DNA of 64,000 nucleotides from Flavobacterium frigoris PS1 (GTDB taxonomy: Bacteria > Bacteroidota > Bacteroidia > Flavobacteriales > Flavobacteriaceae): positions 1 to 64,000 of the forward strand of contig NZ_AHKF01000025.1 of NCBI RefSeq assembly GCF_000252125.1, given 5' to 3'. The translations under genes were made by a program, and so were the position numbers. Below are positions 8,716 to 16,680 of the stretch, piece after piece. The number at the start of each line of letters is the position of its first letter. Position 1 is the stretch's first letter. A model generated the notes under the pieces. It did no database searches. It was not told the DNA's origin and was given only the letters and a program-made list of their open reading frames with translations.

Positions 8716-9906
8716 ATGGAACCCAAAACCAAATATCCGTTTTATATCAGACTCGGTTTTTCTTTAATATGTATAATTAGTATTACCTACATTTTCTTTT
8801 TGGGCAAAAGTGTATTAATACCTGTATTAATGGCTTTTCTATTTGCCGTTCTATTGCTACCCGGAGTTACTTTTTTGAATTCAAAACTACGTTTCCCACA
8901 AGGATTAGCGGTATTTATCATTGTGATCCTATTTGTCTTTGCAATAATTGGAATTCTTGCCTTCATATCCTATCAAATAAGTGATATTGCAGCCGATTTT
9001 AATACTATCAAGAAAAACGTCAACATTTTTATATCGGATATTCAAAGATTCATTAGAAGTAATTTTAATGTAAGTATTTGGGAACAAAGAAAATACATTG
9101 AAGATGTGACACAAGATTCTGTTAAAAAGGGAAAAGAGAGCATGGCAACCACCTTAATATCTGTTTCAGACACGATCGCCAATATCATATTAGTCCCCAT
9201 ATATACATTTTTAATTCTACTTTACAGAACCCACTTCATTTTATTCTTTGCTAAACTATTCAGAAAAGAACATCATCAAAAATTGCAAGAAATTTTAACC
9301 CAAATCAAAGGATCTGTACAAAGCTACATTGTAGGTTTGATCATAGAAATGATTTTTGTATCTATTTTGACAAGCGCCGGACTTTACTTTATAGGTGTAA
9401 AATATGCTATCTTATTGGGAATTATAACGGGAATACTAAATCTAATCCCTTATTTAGGTATTCTTGTTGCGGGTGTTTTGACCATATTGTCCTCACTTAC
9501 CGGAGCACCTGATATATCAATAATTCTGGGCGTAATAGCAGTAAATGTTGTTGTTCAGTTGATTGACAATAACATCCTTGTTCCTCTAATAATAAATACG
9601 AAAGTTCAAATAAATGCATTCGTATCAATTATTGGAATTATTATCGGAGGTGGTATTGCGGGTATTGCAGGAATGTTTTTGGCTATTCCAATATTGGCTA
9701 TGCTAAAAATAATTTTCGACCGAATTGAAAGTTTAGAACCTTGGGGTTATCTGATGGGCGATAATATGCCAAAAAAATTCATCTGGAGACATTTAAAAGC
9801 GGTAAAACCAAATAAAAATCCTAAAGTTGAAACAAATGAAGCCAACGCTTTTGACCCTAGTGGTAACGATAAAACAGAAGGTTTTAATCAAAATGAGACA
9901 ATGTAA
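8716..9906 (+). CDS. AI-2E family membrane transporter (PerM-like)
   Basis: About 396 residues from the ATG at 8716. An in-frame TTG at 8656 would add 20 residues, but the ATG start MEPKTKYPFYIRLG puts the first membrane helix in the usual place. It has roughly eight membrane segments, a soluble stretch after helix 3, and the family's C-terminal region GILNLIPYLGILVAGVLTIL, then NNILVPLII and IIGGGIAGIAGMFLAIPILA. The family includes PerM/TqsA exporters and Na+(Li+)/H+ antiporters, and substrate cannot be assigned. The hydrophilic tail after residue ~350 is poorly conserved. Confidence 0.87.
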   Translation: MEPKTKYPFYIRLGFSLICIISITYIFFLGKSVLIPVLMAFLFAVLLLPGVTFLNSKLRFPQGLAVFIIVILFVFAIIGILAFISYQISDIAADFNTIKKNVNIFISDIQRFIRSNFNVSIWEQRKYIEDVTQDSVKKGKESMATTLISVSDTIANIILVPIYTFLILLYRTHFILFFAKLFRKEHHQKLQEILTQIKGSVQSYIVGLIIEMIFVSILTSAGLYFIGVKYAILLGIITGILNLIPYLGILVAGVLTILSSLTGAPDISIILGVIAVNVVVQLIDNNILVPLIINTKVQINAFVSIIGIIIGGGIAGIAGMFLAIPILAMLKIIFDRIESLEPWGYLMGDNMPKKFIWRHLKAVKPNKNPKVETNEANAFDPSGNDKTEGFNQNETM

Positions 9907-9918
9907 AACCATTATTAT

Positions 9919-9926
9919 TACATTTG
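9919..9926 (+). promoter_or_regulatory. -7 box upstream of the outer-membrane barrel gene
   Basis: TACATTTG is an exact TAnnTTTG match 57 bases before the ATG at 9983. Predicted start of transcription is near 9933. Confidence 0.45.
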
Positions 9927-9982
9927 TAGCTCAGTAGCTTGAATAAAAACGGCTTTTATATTTTACCGAAATTCACATTCAA

Positions 9983-11803
9983 ATGTCTCGAAATCAAAAA
10001 ACAGTGCTCCTCCTTTTGATGCTCTTGGGCGTTCAGCATGCTTTTTCACAAGTTAAAAAAACAGAAAAAGACAGTACAGAAATTTATCAGCAAATCCAGA
10101 CCTATTCTAAAAAAAATAAAATCACTAAGTTTATGCATGGTTTAATTTTTAAACCAACAAAATTAAAAAAACACAATCCAATTGTTAAGGAACAAAAAAG
10201 AATTGCAGCTGAAAACAAAATAATAAGAAATATTAATATTATTACACTGGATCCTTTTGGTTATTCTGACCTTGACACCATAAGAAGACCCGGTAATTGG
10301 GCCGAAAGAACAGGTAATAGATTGCATCTTAAAACAAAAGAACTTGCCATAAAGAATCTCTTGCTTTTTAAAAAAAATTCAGCCTATAATTTTTTAAAGA
10401 TTCAAGAATCTGAACGTATTATCCGGGCGCAGAAGTTTGTTAATCGAGTAACAATTACAGAAGAATTTGCAGGTGTAAAATCTGATTCGGTCGATATCAC
10501 CATTCGCGTATTGGATTCTTGGAGCAGCATCCCCAAAATTTCTGTTTCTGGTTCACGAAATTCCTTGGGACTGAATGAAAGGAATTTTTTTGGAATAGGT
10601 CACCAATTTGATTATAAATTCACCAAGAGATTAAGTGATGGCAAAACCGCCAATAATTTAGCGTATACCGTACCAAACATTAGGAACACCTTCATAAAAA
10701 CAATACTAAAATACCAAATAGATCTAGATAATTATTATGATAAAAGCATCTCTTTTGAGCGCCCTTTTTATTCCCCTTTAACAAAATGGGCTGCTGGGAT
10801 CACTTTGGACCAACAATTTAGAAAAGACACCTTACAGGGTATAGATTTAAAATATGTCAGCCAAAATTTTAAATACAGCTCGCATGATTTCTGGATTGGA
10901 AAAGCCGTTCAAATATTTAAAGGGAATACAATCAATGCCAAAACTACTAATTTAATTATTTCTGGACGCTTCTTAAACATAAATTACCTCGAGACTCCAA
11001 CTATTGATTACGATCCCATCAATTTTTACTCTAATGAAAAATTCATAATGTCCGGAATTGGTATCACTACACGTAATTTTATTCAAGACAGGTATATTTT
11101 TAAAAACGGAGTCGTTGAAGATGTTCCTATCGGCAGGATATATGGATTAACCTTTGGATACCAATATAAAAATAATAAGTGGAGACCCTATTTGGGCGGT
11201 CAGATCTCCTTTGGAAATTACCACAATTGGGGCTTCTTAAGCACCAACTTTGAAATAGGCACTTTCTTTAATAAATCCGTAACGGAACAGACTGTATTTT
11301 CATTTCAAGCCAATTATTTCACTTCACTTACTGAGTTTGGTAAATGGAAGTTAAGACAGTTCATAAAACCGCAAGCTATCATAGGAATTAACAGACTAAA
11401 TTCCGTAGGTGATCAATTGACTATTAATGGGGATCGTGGCATTCAAGGTTTCAATAGTGCGGTTTATGGATCGAACAAAATGGTATTAACTTTGCAAACA
11501 CAAGCCTATGCGCCAAATGATGTTTGGGGATTTAGAATGAATCCTTACTTCAACTATTCCATAGCTTTATTGGGGCAAAAAGAAAATGGAAACAAGACGA
11601 CAAAAGCATATTCTAAAATTGGCGTTGGACTAATTATAACCAATGATTATCTAGTGTTCAGTTCTTTCCAGCTATCTCTTTCGTACTATCCTACAATTCC
11701 TTTTGAAGGTGATAATGTTTTCAGGACCAACGCATTTGAAACTGGTGATTTTGGACTTCAGAATTTCGAATTGGCAAAACCAAGAACAGTACTCTACGAG
11801 TAA
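9983..11803 (+). CDS. Outer-membrane beta-barrel protein with N-terminal POTRA-like region
   Basis: 606 residues. The signal peptide ends ...VQHAFSQ. A basic stretch follows, then a possible POTRA-like module around residues 85-175 (IIRNINIITLDPFGYSD, SERIIRAQKFVNRVTI, VDITIRVLDSWSSIP). Residues ~180-606 form a barrel with alternating aromatic strands (GQHFDYKF-like, YQYKNNKWRPYLGGQISFGN) and end in a short polar tail. This order resembles BamA/TamA-type two-domain barrels, but the single POTRA is shorter than in BamA and no tip-loop VRGF motif was seen. A role in outer-membrane assembly or secretion is possible but not shown. It is transcribed alone. Confidence 0.75.
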   Translation: MSRNQKTVLLLLMLLGVQHAFSQVKKTEKDSTEIYQQIQTYSKKNKITKFMHGLIFKPTKLKKHNPIVKEQKRIAAENKIIRNINIITLDPFGYSDLDTIRRPGNWAERTGNRLHLKTKELAIKNLLLFKKNSAYNFLKIQESERIIRAQKFVNRVTITEEFAGVKSDSVDITIRVLDSWSSIPKISVSGSRNSLGLNERNFFGIGHQFDYKFTKRLSDGKTANNLAYTVPNIRNTFIKTILKYQIDLDNYYDKSISFERPFYSPLTKWAAGITLDQQFRKDTLQGIDLKYVSQNFKYSSHDFWIGKAVQIFKGNTINAKTTNLIISGRFLNINYLETPTIDYDPINFYSNEKFIMSGIGITTRNFIQDRYIFKNGVVEDVPIGRIYGLTFGYQYKNNKWRPYLGGQISFGNYHNWGFLSTNFEIGTFFNKSVTEQTVFSFQANYFTSLTEFGKWKLRQFIKPQAIIGINRLNSVGDQLTINGDRGIQGFNSAVYGSNKMVLTLQTQAYAPNDVWGFRMNPYFNYSIALLGQKENGNKTTKAYSKIGVGLIITNDYLVFSSFQLSLSYYPTIPFEGDNVFRTNAFETGDFGLQNFELAKPRTVLYE

Positions 11804-11974
11804 ACAAGTACTCTTAATATATTTTTAACCACTTAGTATACAGAAAACTACAAACAATAAATAGTTAAAAAAAGTGTAAATTTTATAAATTTTACAAGCA
11901 ATTATATAATGTTGATAAATAAATTGTTATTATCTTTATGTAAATAATCGTTCTAAATTAAAACCAAATAAAAG

Positions 11975-12295
11975 ATGAAAAAACTTAGTTTCTATTTAAT
12001 GGTAATGGTATTATCATTAGGTGCGTTACCAACAACTATGTTCGCTGCTGAAAAAAATATTGCAGCAGCAGTTACAACCGAACCAAAAGAAATTCCTGCT
12101 GAAGTTCAAACTATGCTTAATCGCTTAGATGAAATAAAAGCAATGGACAAATCCTCTTTAAATTCTTCAGAAAGAAAAGAATTACGCAAAGAAGTTCGTG
12201 AAATTAAATCGGAATTAAGATCTACGGGAAATGGTGTTTACTTTTCTGTGGGTGCAATAATTATCATTATCCTATTATTGATTTTATTATTATAA
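11975..12295 (+). CDS. Small exported protein with C-terminal membrane anchor
   Basis: 106 residues. It has an N-terminal signal peptide (MKKLSFYLMVMVLSLG ... TTMFA). A charged helical middle follows, with PAEVQTMLNRLDEIKAMD and SSERKELRKEVREIKSEL, likely a coiled coil. The C-terminal hydrophobic helix GAIIIIILLLILLL ends the protein with no cytoplasmic tail. Function is not recognised; similar mini-proteins are frequent in Flavobacteriia. A near match to the -7 box (TATCTTTA, 11931-11938) lies 36 bases upstream. A terminator follows, so it is a single-gene unit. Confidence 0.7.
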   Translation: MKKLSFYLMVMVLSLGALPTTMFAAEKNIAAAVTTEPKEIPAEVQTMLNRLDEIKAMDKSSLNSSERKELRKEVREIKSELRSTGNGVYFSVGAIIIIILLLILLL

Positions 12296-12323
12296 TAAAT
12301 GTCAATTACATTGAAACTAAGAA

Positions 12324-12351
12324 AGAAGCGCATTTAGCGTTTCTTTTTTTT
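12324..12351 (+). terminator. Intrinsic terminator after the small membrane-anchored protein
   Basis: Stem AGAAGCGC / GCGTTTCT (one G-T pair), loop ATTTA, then eight T. Its stem sequence is nearly the same as the terminator at 12944. Confidence 0.8.
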
Positions 12352-12390
12352 GCCAAAAATTAAAACCAATTAAACGTTAAATAAACACTG

Positions 12391-12406
12391 TGGCACAGTA
12401 GTTGAA
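12391..12406 (+). promoter_or_regulatory. Sigma-54-like (-24/-12) promoter of first tandem paralogue
   Basis: TGGCACAGTAGTTGAA fits the sigma-54 layout TGGCAC-N5-TTG, with the GG and TG elements at the right spacing; the -12 GC is GA here. It lies 65 bases before the ATG. A matching site stands before the paralogue at 13326, while the rest of the two upstream regions differs. Confidence 0.6.
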
Positions 12407-12470
12407 TTGAACCATCAGGCATAGATAATATACTTGCCCATAAAATGATTTAAAGAAAAAAAAAGAAAAA

Positions 12471-12929
12471 ATGAAAACATTAAAACTCCTTGCCTTAGGA
12501 ATCGTACTTTTTGTATCTGGTTCTATGCATTCTCAAGTTTCAGTCAACGTAAACATTGGTACTCCTCCGTCATGGGGTCCAGCTGGCTACTCTAATGTAG
12601 ACTATTATTATTTGCCTGATGTTCAAGCCTATTATGATGTCAGAGCCTCACAATTTATTTATTTCGGAAGCGGAAACTGGGTAAGATCTAGATATTTACC
12701 AGGACAATACAGAAACTACGATTTATACAACGGATACAAAGTGGTGTTAAACGATTATCACGGTAAAACACCTTATACCCACTATAAACAACACAAAGTT
12801 AAATATTACAAAGGGTACAAAGGACAACCACAAAGATCCATAGGTAAAAGAAATGATAACCATAATAACTATTCTAAAAAAGGAAACGGCCACAAGAGTC
12901 ATGGAAACAATGGAAAAGGCAAACATTAA
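12471..12929 (+). CDS. Secreted Tyr/His-rich protein, tandem paralogue 1
   Basis: 152 residues. A signal peptide (MKTLKLLALGIVLFVSGSMHS, cleavage before Q) is followed by a conserved block: SVNVNIGTPPSWGPAGY, VDYYYLPDVQAYYDVRASQF, IYFGSGNWVRSRYLPGQYRN, YKVVLNDYHG. The C-terminal tail is rich in Lys, His, Gly and Asn and of low complexity. The function of this family is not known to me. The conserved block resembles small periplasmic proteins that appear next to envelope-stress genes in Flavobacteriia, but that is weak. The gene has a sigma-54-like promoter and its own terminator, so it is expressed singly. It is about 65% identical by eye to the next gene in the N-terminal 110 residues. Confidence 0.8.
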   Translation: MKTLKLLALGIVLFVSGSMHSQVSVNVNIGTPPSWGPAGYSNVDYYYLPDVQAYYDVRASQFIYFGSGNWVRSRYLPGQYRNYDLYNGYKVVLNDYHGKTPYTHYKQHKVKYYKGYKGQPQRSIGKRNDNHNNYSKKGNGHKSHGNNGKGKH

Positions 12930-12943
12930 TTCTCAAATTAAAA

Positions 12944-12975
12944 AAAGAAACGCAAATCGCGTTTCTTTTTTTTTT
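12944..12975 (+). terminator. Intrinsic terminator after paralogue 1
   Basis: Perfect 10-bp stem AAAGAAACGC / GCGTTTCTTT with loop AAATC and a run of ten T. Confidence 0.85.
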
Positions 12976-13251
12976 GCAAATAAAACTCAATTTAAATCAT
13001 GCTAAAATCAATATCGTGCAATAGCTACAATTAAGCCTCTGAAAAAAAATAACAAACAATATTATTTAACAATCGAAAAAAATAAAATTAATCCTTGTTG
13101 AGATAATACTACTCAAACTTTATTAAAAACAAACATCTGAATATTTTCTTCTGATTTTCAACTTATTACCAAACAATATTATATAAAATAAACGAAATTG
13201 TCTTACTTTCTTGTTAGGCATAAACCTAATTAAATAGAGCTAAAACCATTG
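12976..13251. other. AT-rich spacer between the tandem paralogues
   Basis: The 396-base gap between the paralogues holds the terminator at its left end and a sigma-54-like promoter at its right end. The AT-rich middle may carry an upstream activator site, but no clear dyad was identified. No ORF is visible. Confidence 0.4.
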
Positions 13252-13267
13252 TGGCACAGTTGTTGGA
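13252..13267 (+). promoter_or_regulatory. Sigma-54-like (-24/-12) promoter of second tandem paralogue
   Basis: TGGCACAGTTGTTGGA fits TGGCAC-N5-TTG at the same spacing as the site at 12391. It lies 59 bases before the ATG at 13326. Confidence 0.6.
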
Positions 13268-13325
13268 TTTAGCCATAAAGTATATACAAAAGGAATAAAA
13301 ATATAATAATAATAAAAACAGAAAC

Positions 13326-13877
13326 ATGAAAACATTAAAACTAATCGCCGTTGGAATAATTCTACTCGTATCGAGCTCTATACAAGCTCAAGTTTCAGTA
13401 AGTTTAAATATAGGAACAGCTCCATCATGGGGTCCTACAGGGTACGCAAATGTAGACTACTACTATTTACCTGATGTACAGGCCTACTATGATATTAGAG
13501 CTTCACAGTTTATCTATTTCGGACAAGGAAGATGGGTAAGATCAAGATACTTACCAAGACAATATAGAAACTATGATTTAAATCGTGGCTATAAGGTAGT
13601 ATTGAATGATTACCATGGTAACAGACCTTACGCAAATTTCCATAACGACAGAAGAACATACTATAAAGGATATAGAGGTGGAAACCAAAGAACAATTGTA
13701 CAAAGACAAGATAATCACAGATATTCTAACGACAGAAACGCTGTAAACCATAGAAAATATGATACTCGTAGATATTCCGAAAACCGTAAGTCTTCAAATA
13801 ACCATGGTAAGTATGATAACCACAGAAACAACGACCACGGAAATAAAAGAGAAAATAAAGGTCACGGGAAACACTAA
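13326..13877 (+). CDS. Secreted Tyr/His-rich protein, tandem paralogue 2
   Basis: 183 residues. It has the same plan as paralogue 1: signal peptide MKTLKLIAVGIILLVSSSIQA, then SVSLNIGTAPSWGPTGY, VDYYYLPDVQAYYDIRASQF, YFGQGRWVRSRYLPRQYRNY, YKVVLNDYHG. The C-terminal tail is longer and made of Asn/His/Arg/Tyr-rich low-complexity sequence (for example SENRKSSNNHGKYDNHRNN), strongly basic. The two copies arose by tandem duplication; the conserved core has been held while the tails diverged in length and charge. Function unknown. Single-gene unit with its own promoter and terminator. Confidence 0.8.
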   Translation: MKTLKLIAVGIILLVSSSIQAQVSVSLNIGTAPSWGPTGYANVDYYYLPDVQAYYDIRASQFIYFGQGRWVRSRYLPRQYRNYDLNRGYKVVLNDYHGNRPYANFHNDRRTYYKGYRGGNQRTIVQRQDNHRYSNDRNAVNHRKYDTRRYSENRKSSNNHGKYDNHRNNDHGNKRENKGHGKH

Positions 13878-13905
13878 TTCCTGAAAATCTATTAAAAATT
13901 AAAAG

Positions 13906-13930
13906 AGCCCCATAATGGGGCTTTTTTTTT
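13906..13930 (+). terminator. Intrinsic terminator after paralogue 2
   Basis: Stem AGCCCCA / TGGGGCT, loop TAA, followed by nine T. Confidence 0.85.
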
Positions 13931-13992
13931 GCTCAGATTCTCCTTTTCAGCAAAGAAAATAAGAATCATTTTACAGAAAAACATTTAATTAC

Positions 13993-14000
13993 TACATTTG
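13993..14000 (+). promoter_or_regulatory. -7 box of the PIG-L/symporter operon
   Basis: TACATTTG is an exact TAnnTTTG match 27 bases before the ATG at 14028. This position supports 14028 rather than the in-frame TTG at 14007 as the translation start. Confidence 0.55.
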
Positions 14001-14027
14001 AAGTAATTGCACAAAAAATCAAAAAAA

Positions 14028-16559
14028 ATGTACAAAAACAAAATTCAGTTTTTACTAATATTTATTTTCTCTTTTCACATATTATCGGCCCAAAAGCCTC
14101 AAAAACTCAATTCAGCAGAAATATACAACCAGATTCAGAAGCTTAATTTCTTAGGTTCTGTTCTTTATATTGCCGCCCATCCAGATGATGAGAACACGCG
14201 TTTAATCTCGTATTTATCGAATGATGTGAAAGCCAGAACAGCTTACTTGTCTTTGACTAGAGGTGACGGAGGTCAAAACTTGATTGGCCCACAATTAAGG
14301 GAGCTCCTAGGTGTAATCAGAACCCAAGAACTGATCGAAGCAAGAAAAATAGACGGAGGAGAACAGTTTTTTTCAAGAGCCAATGACTTTGGATACTCCA
14401 AAAACCCAAAGGAAACATTACAAATTTGGGATAAAGATAAAGTGTTAGCCGATGTAGTATACGCCATTAGAAAATTTCAACCTGATGTAATAATAAATCG
14501 TTTTGATCATCGTACAGCAGGTACAACGCATGGCCATCATACGGCATCAGCTCTTTTGAGTACCGAAAGCTTTGATTTGACAAACAATCCAGCCGTATTT
14601 CCCGACCAATTAAAATTAGTGCAAACTTGGCAACCCAAACGCCAGTTTTTTAATACTTCTTGGTGGTTTTATGGTAGCAAAGAAAAATTTGACGCAGCTG
14701 ACAAAACCAATTTAGTGAATTTGCAAACTGGTGTTTACTATCCCACACTAGGGAAGTCAAACCAGGAAATAGCTGCCTTAAGTCGAAGTAGTCATCAATC
14801 GCAGGGCTTCGGAAGTACAGGAAGTCGTGGTGAAGACACAGAATACTTAGAATTTATTAACGGCGAAAAATCAAAAGACAACTCAAACCTTTTCGAAGGA
14901 ATTGACACCAGTTGGAACCGGGTAAAAGGTGGAAGAAAAATAGGCGAACTACTTACGCTAATTGTATCGCAATATGACTTTTCAAACCCATCAGCTAGTA
15001 TTCCTAATTTGGTCAAAGCCTATCAAATGATTCAGACTTTGGAAGAAAATCATTGGAAAACACTAAAATCTAACGAATTAACAAATATAATTGCGGCCTG
15101 TTCTGGTCTTTACCTCGAAGCCGTTTCACAAAATCAGGAAGCAACTCCAGGGAGCACTGTAAATTTAAAGCTTGAAGCCATAAACAGAAGTGCCATAAAA
15201 ATGGATTTACTGAGCGTAACAACTTTTCCAGAGAATAGAAACACCCCCTTTAAAAGAGCATTAAACAATACTGTTTCAGAAAATATAAATCTAGATTTAC
15301 AATTACCTACAACAATAGAATATACCCAACCTTATTGGCTTAAGGAAAAAGGTACCGTTGGTATGTATGCGGTAAAAGATCAAAAAAACATTGGAGTTCC
15401 AGATGTCATCAGAGAAGTAAAGGTTGTTTTCAACATCGCTATCAACGGAATCGAAATCCCTTTTGAGCGTACTGTAGTTTACAAATACAATGACAATGTA
15501 AAAGGAGAAATGTATAATTATCTTGATATTGTTCCCGAAATAACGACAAGTATACTTAACAAAGTGGCTCTTTTTAATGATGGGAACCATAAATCAATAG
15601 CCGTTAAAATTAAATCTGGAAAAGACAATATTGAAGGTGATTTACAATTAGATTTACCTACAAACTGGACCGTTTCTCCAAAATTAATTCCTTTCGACTT
15701 AGCTAAAAAGGGAATGGAAAAAGTGCTTTACTTTGACGTAAGCCCACCTGCTGAACCTTCTGAAATCATAGCTAAAAGTATCGCTACCGTTAACAAGATA
15801 AGATACGATAAAGACCAAATCATTATAAATTACGATCACATTACAAAGCAACAAGTTTTAGAGCCTGCCGAAGCCAAATTCATCAAACTGGATCTGAAAA
15901 CTAACGGGCAAAAAATTGCTTACATTATGGGGGCCGGTGACGAGGTTCCTGAAAGTCTGACCCAAATGGGCTATAGTGTTAGCATAGTGAATCCAGAAGA
16001 CATAACCACCGAAAAACTAGAATCCTTTGATGTTGTTATTACTGGGATACGGGCTTACAATACGGTAGAAGCATTAGCTAACAAACAAGATATATTATTC
16101 GATTTTATTAAAGGAGGAAAAACAATGTTGGTACAATACAACACTCCAGATGAGTTTGAGACGGCAAATATTGCGCCATATCCATTAAAAATATCTCGCG
16201 ACAGAGTAACGGAAGAAAATGCAGCAGTTCAGTTTCTAGCGCCAAATCACCCCGTTTTAAATTATCCTAACAAAATCACTTCCAAAGATTTTGAAGGCTG
16301 GACACAAGAACAAGGATTGTATTATCCAAATGAATTTGACAAAGCCTTCACTCCTATTTTGTCTTCCCATGACCAAGGTGAAAGTCCAAAAAATGGAGCC
16401 TTATTAATTGCCCCTTATGGAAAAGGATATTATATTTATACCGGTTTAAGTTTATTTAGAGAATTGCCCGAAGGAGTATCTGGTGCATACCGTATTTTAG
16501 CAAACATAATTTCGTTAAAAGCACCAATAACACTTCCCACTCAAAAGATAAAACCATAA
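14028..16559 (+). CDS. Secreted PIG-L/LmbE-family deacetylase with C-terminal amidotransferase-like domain
   Basis: About 843 residues from the ATG at 14028, which starts a signal peptide (MYKNKIQFLLIFIFSFHILSA). The PIG-L domain (residues ~40-250) has the zinc motifs AAHPDDENT and HGHHTASA and the RGDGGQNLIGP loop. These enzymes remove N-acetyl groups from amino sugars or related amides. A central beta-sandwich region (~370-640) and a C-terminal ThuA/GATase-like fold (GMYSVSIVNPED-like, then KGGKTMLVQYNTP, then GKGYYIYTGLSLFRELPEG) follow. It is the first gene of an operon with a mini-protein and a sodium symporter, which suggests extracellular breakdown of an acetylated sugar compound and import of a product. 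The substrate is unknown. Confidence 0.88.
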   Translation: MYKNKIQFLLIFIFSFHILSAQKPQKLNSAEIYNQIQKLNFLGSVLYIAAHPDDENTRLISYLSNDVKARTAYLSLTRGDGGQNLIGPQLRELLGVIRTQELIEARKIDGGEQFFSRANDFGYSKNPKETLQIWDKDKVLADVVYAIRKFQPDVIINRFDHRTAGTTHGHHTASALLSTESFDLTNNPAVFPDQLKLVQTWQPKRQFFNTSWWFYGSKEKFDAADKTNLVNLQTGVYYPTLGKSNQEIAALSRSSHQSQGFGSTGSRGEDTEYLEFINGEKSKDNSNLFEGIDTSWNRVKGGRKIGELLTLIVSQYDFSNPSASIPNLVKAYQMIQTLEENHWKTLKSNELTNIIAACSGLYLEAVSQNQEATPGSTVNLKLEAINRSAIKMDLLSVTTFPENRNTPFKRALNNTVSENINLDLQLPTTIEYTQPYWLKEKGTVGMYAVKDQKNIGVPDVIREVKVVFNIAINGIEIPFERTVVYKYNDNVKGEMYNYLDIVPEITTSILNKVALFNDGNHKSIAVKIKSGKDNIEGDLQLDLPTNWTVSPKLIPFDLAKKGMEKVLYFDVSPPAEPSEIIAKSIATVNKIRYDKDQIIINYDHITKQQVLEPAEAKFIKLDLKTNGQKIAYIMGAGDEVPESLTQMGYSVSIVNPEDITTEKLESFDVVITGIRAYNTVEALANKQDILFDFIKGGKTMLVQYNTPDEFETANIAPYPLKISRDRVTEENAAVQFLAPNHPVLNYPNKITSKDFEGWTQEQGLYYPNEFDKAFTPILSSHDQGESPKNGALLIAPYGKGYYIYTGLSLFRELPEGVSGAYRILANIISLKAPITLPTQKIKP

Positions 16560-16569
16560 TACAAGTAAT

Positions 16570-16677
16570 ATGGAAACAAAAAAAACAAAAAACTGGAAAA
16601 AAAACTATACCTGGGTCCTGGTAGCCAATGCCCTTTATATTTTGATATTTTATATAATAATGAAATTATATTCTTAA
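16570..16677 (+). CDS. 35-residue single-helix membrane mini-protein next to symporter
   Basis: A 35-codon ORF (METKKTKNWKKNYTWVLVAN, then a hydrophobic helix ALYILIFYIIMKLYS). It starts 10 bases after the deacetylase stop and ends 3 bases before the symporter ATG. A basic, Trp-containing N-terminus followed by one membrane helix is what small accessory subunits of sodium:solute symporters look like. The tight spacing on both sides and the good reading frame argue that it is translated. Likely role: partner or stabiliser of the symporter, by inference from position and shape only. Confidence 0.7.
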   Translation: METKKTKNWKKNYTWVLVANALYILIFYIIMKLYS

Positions 16678-16680
16678 ATT

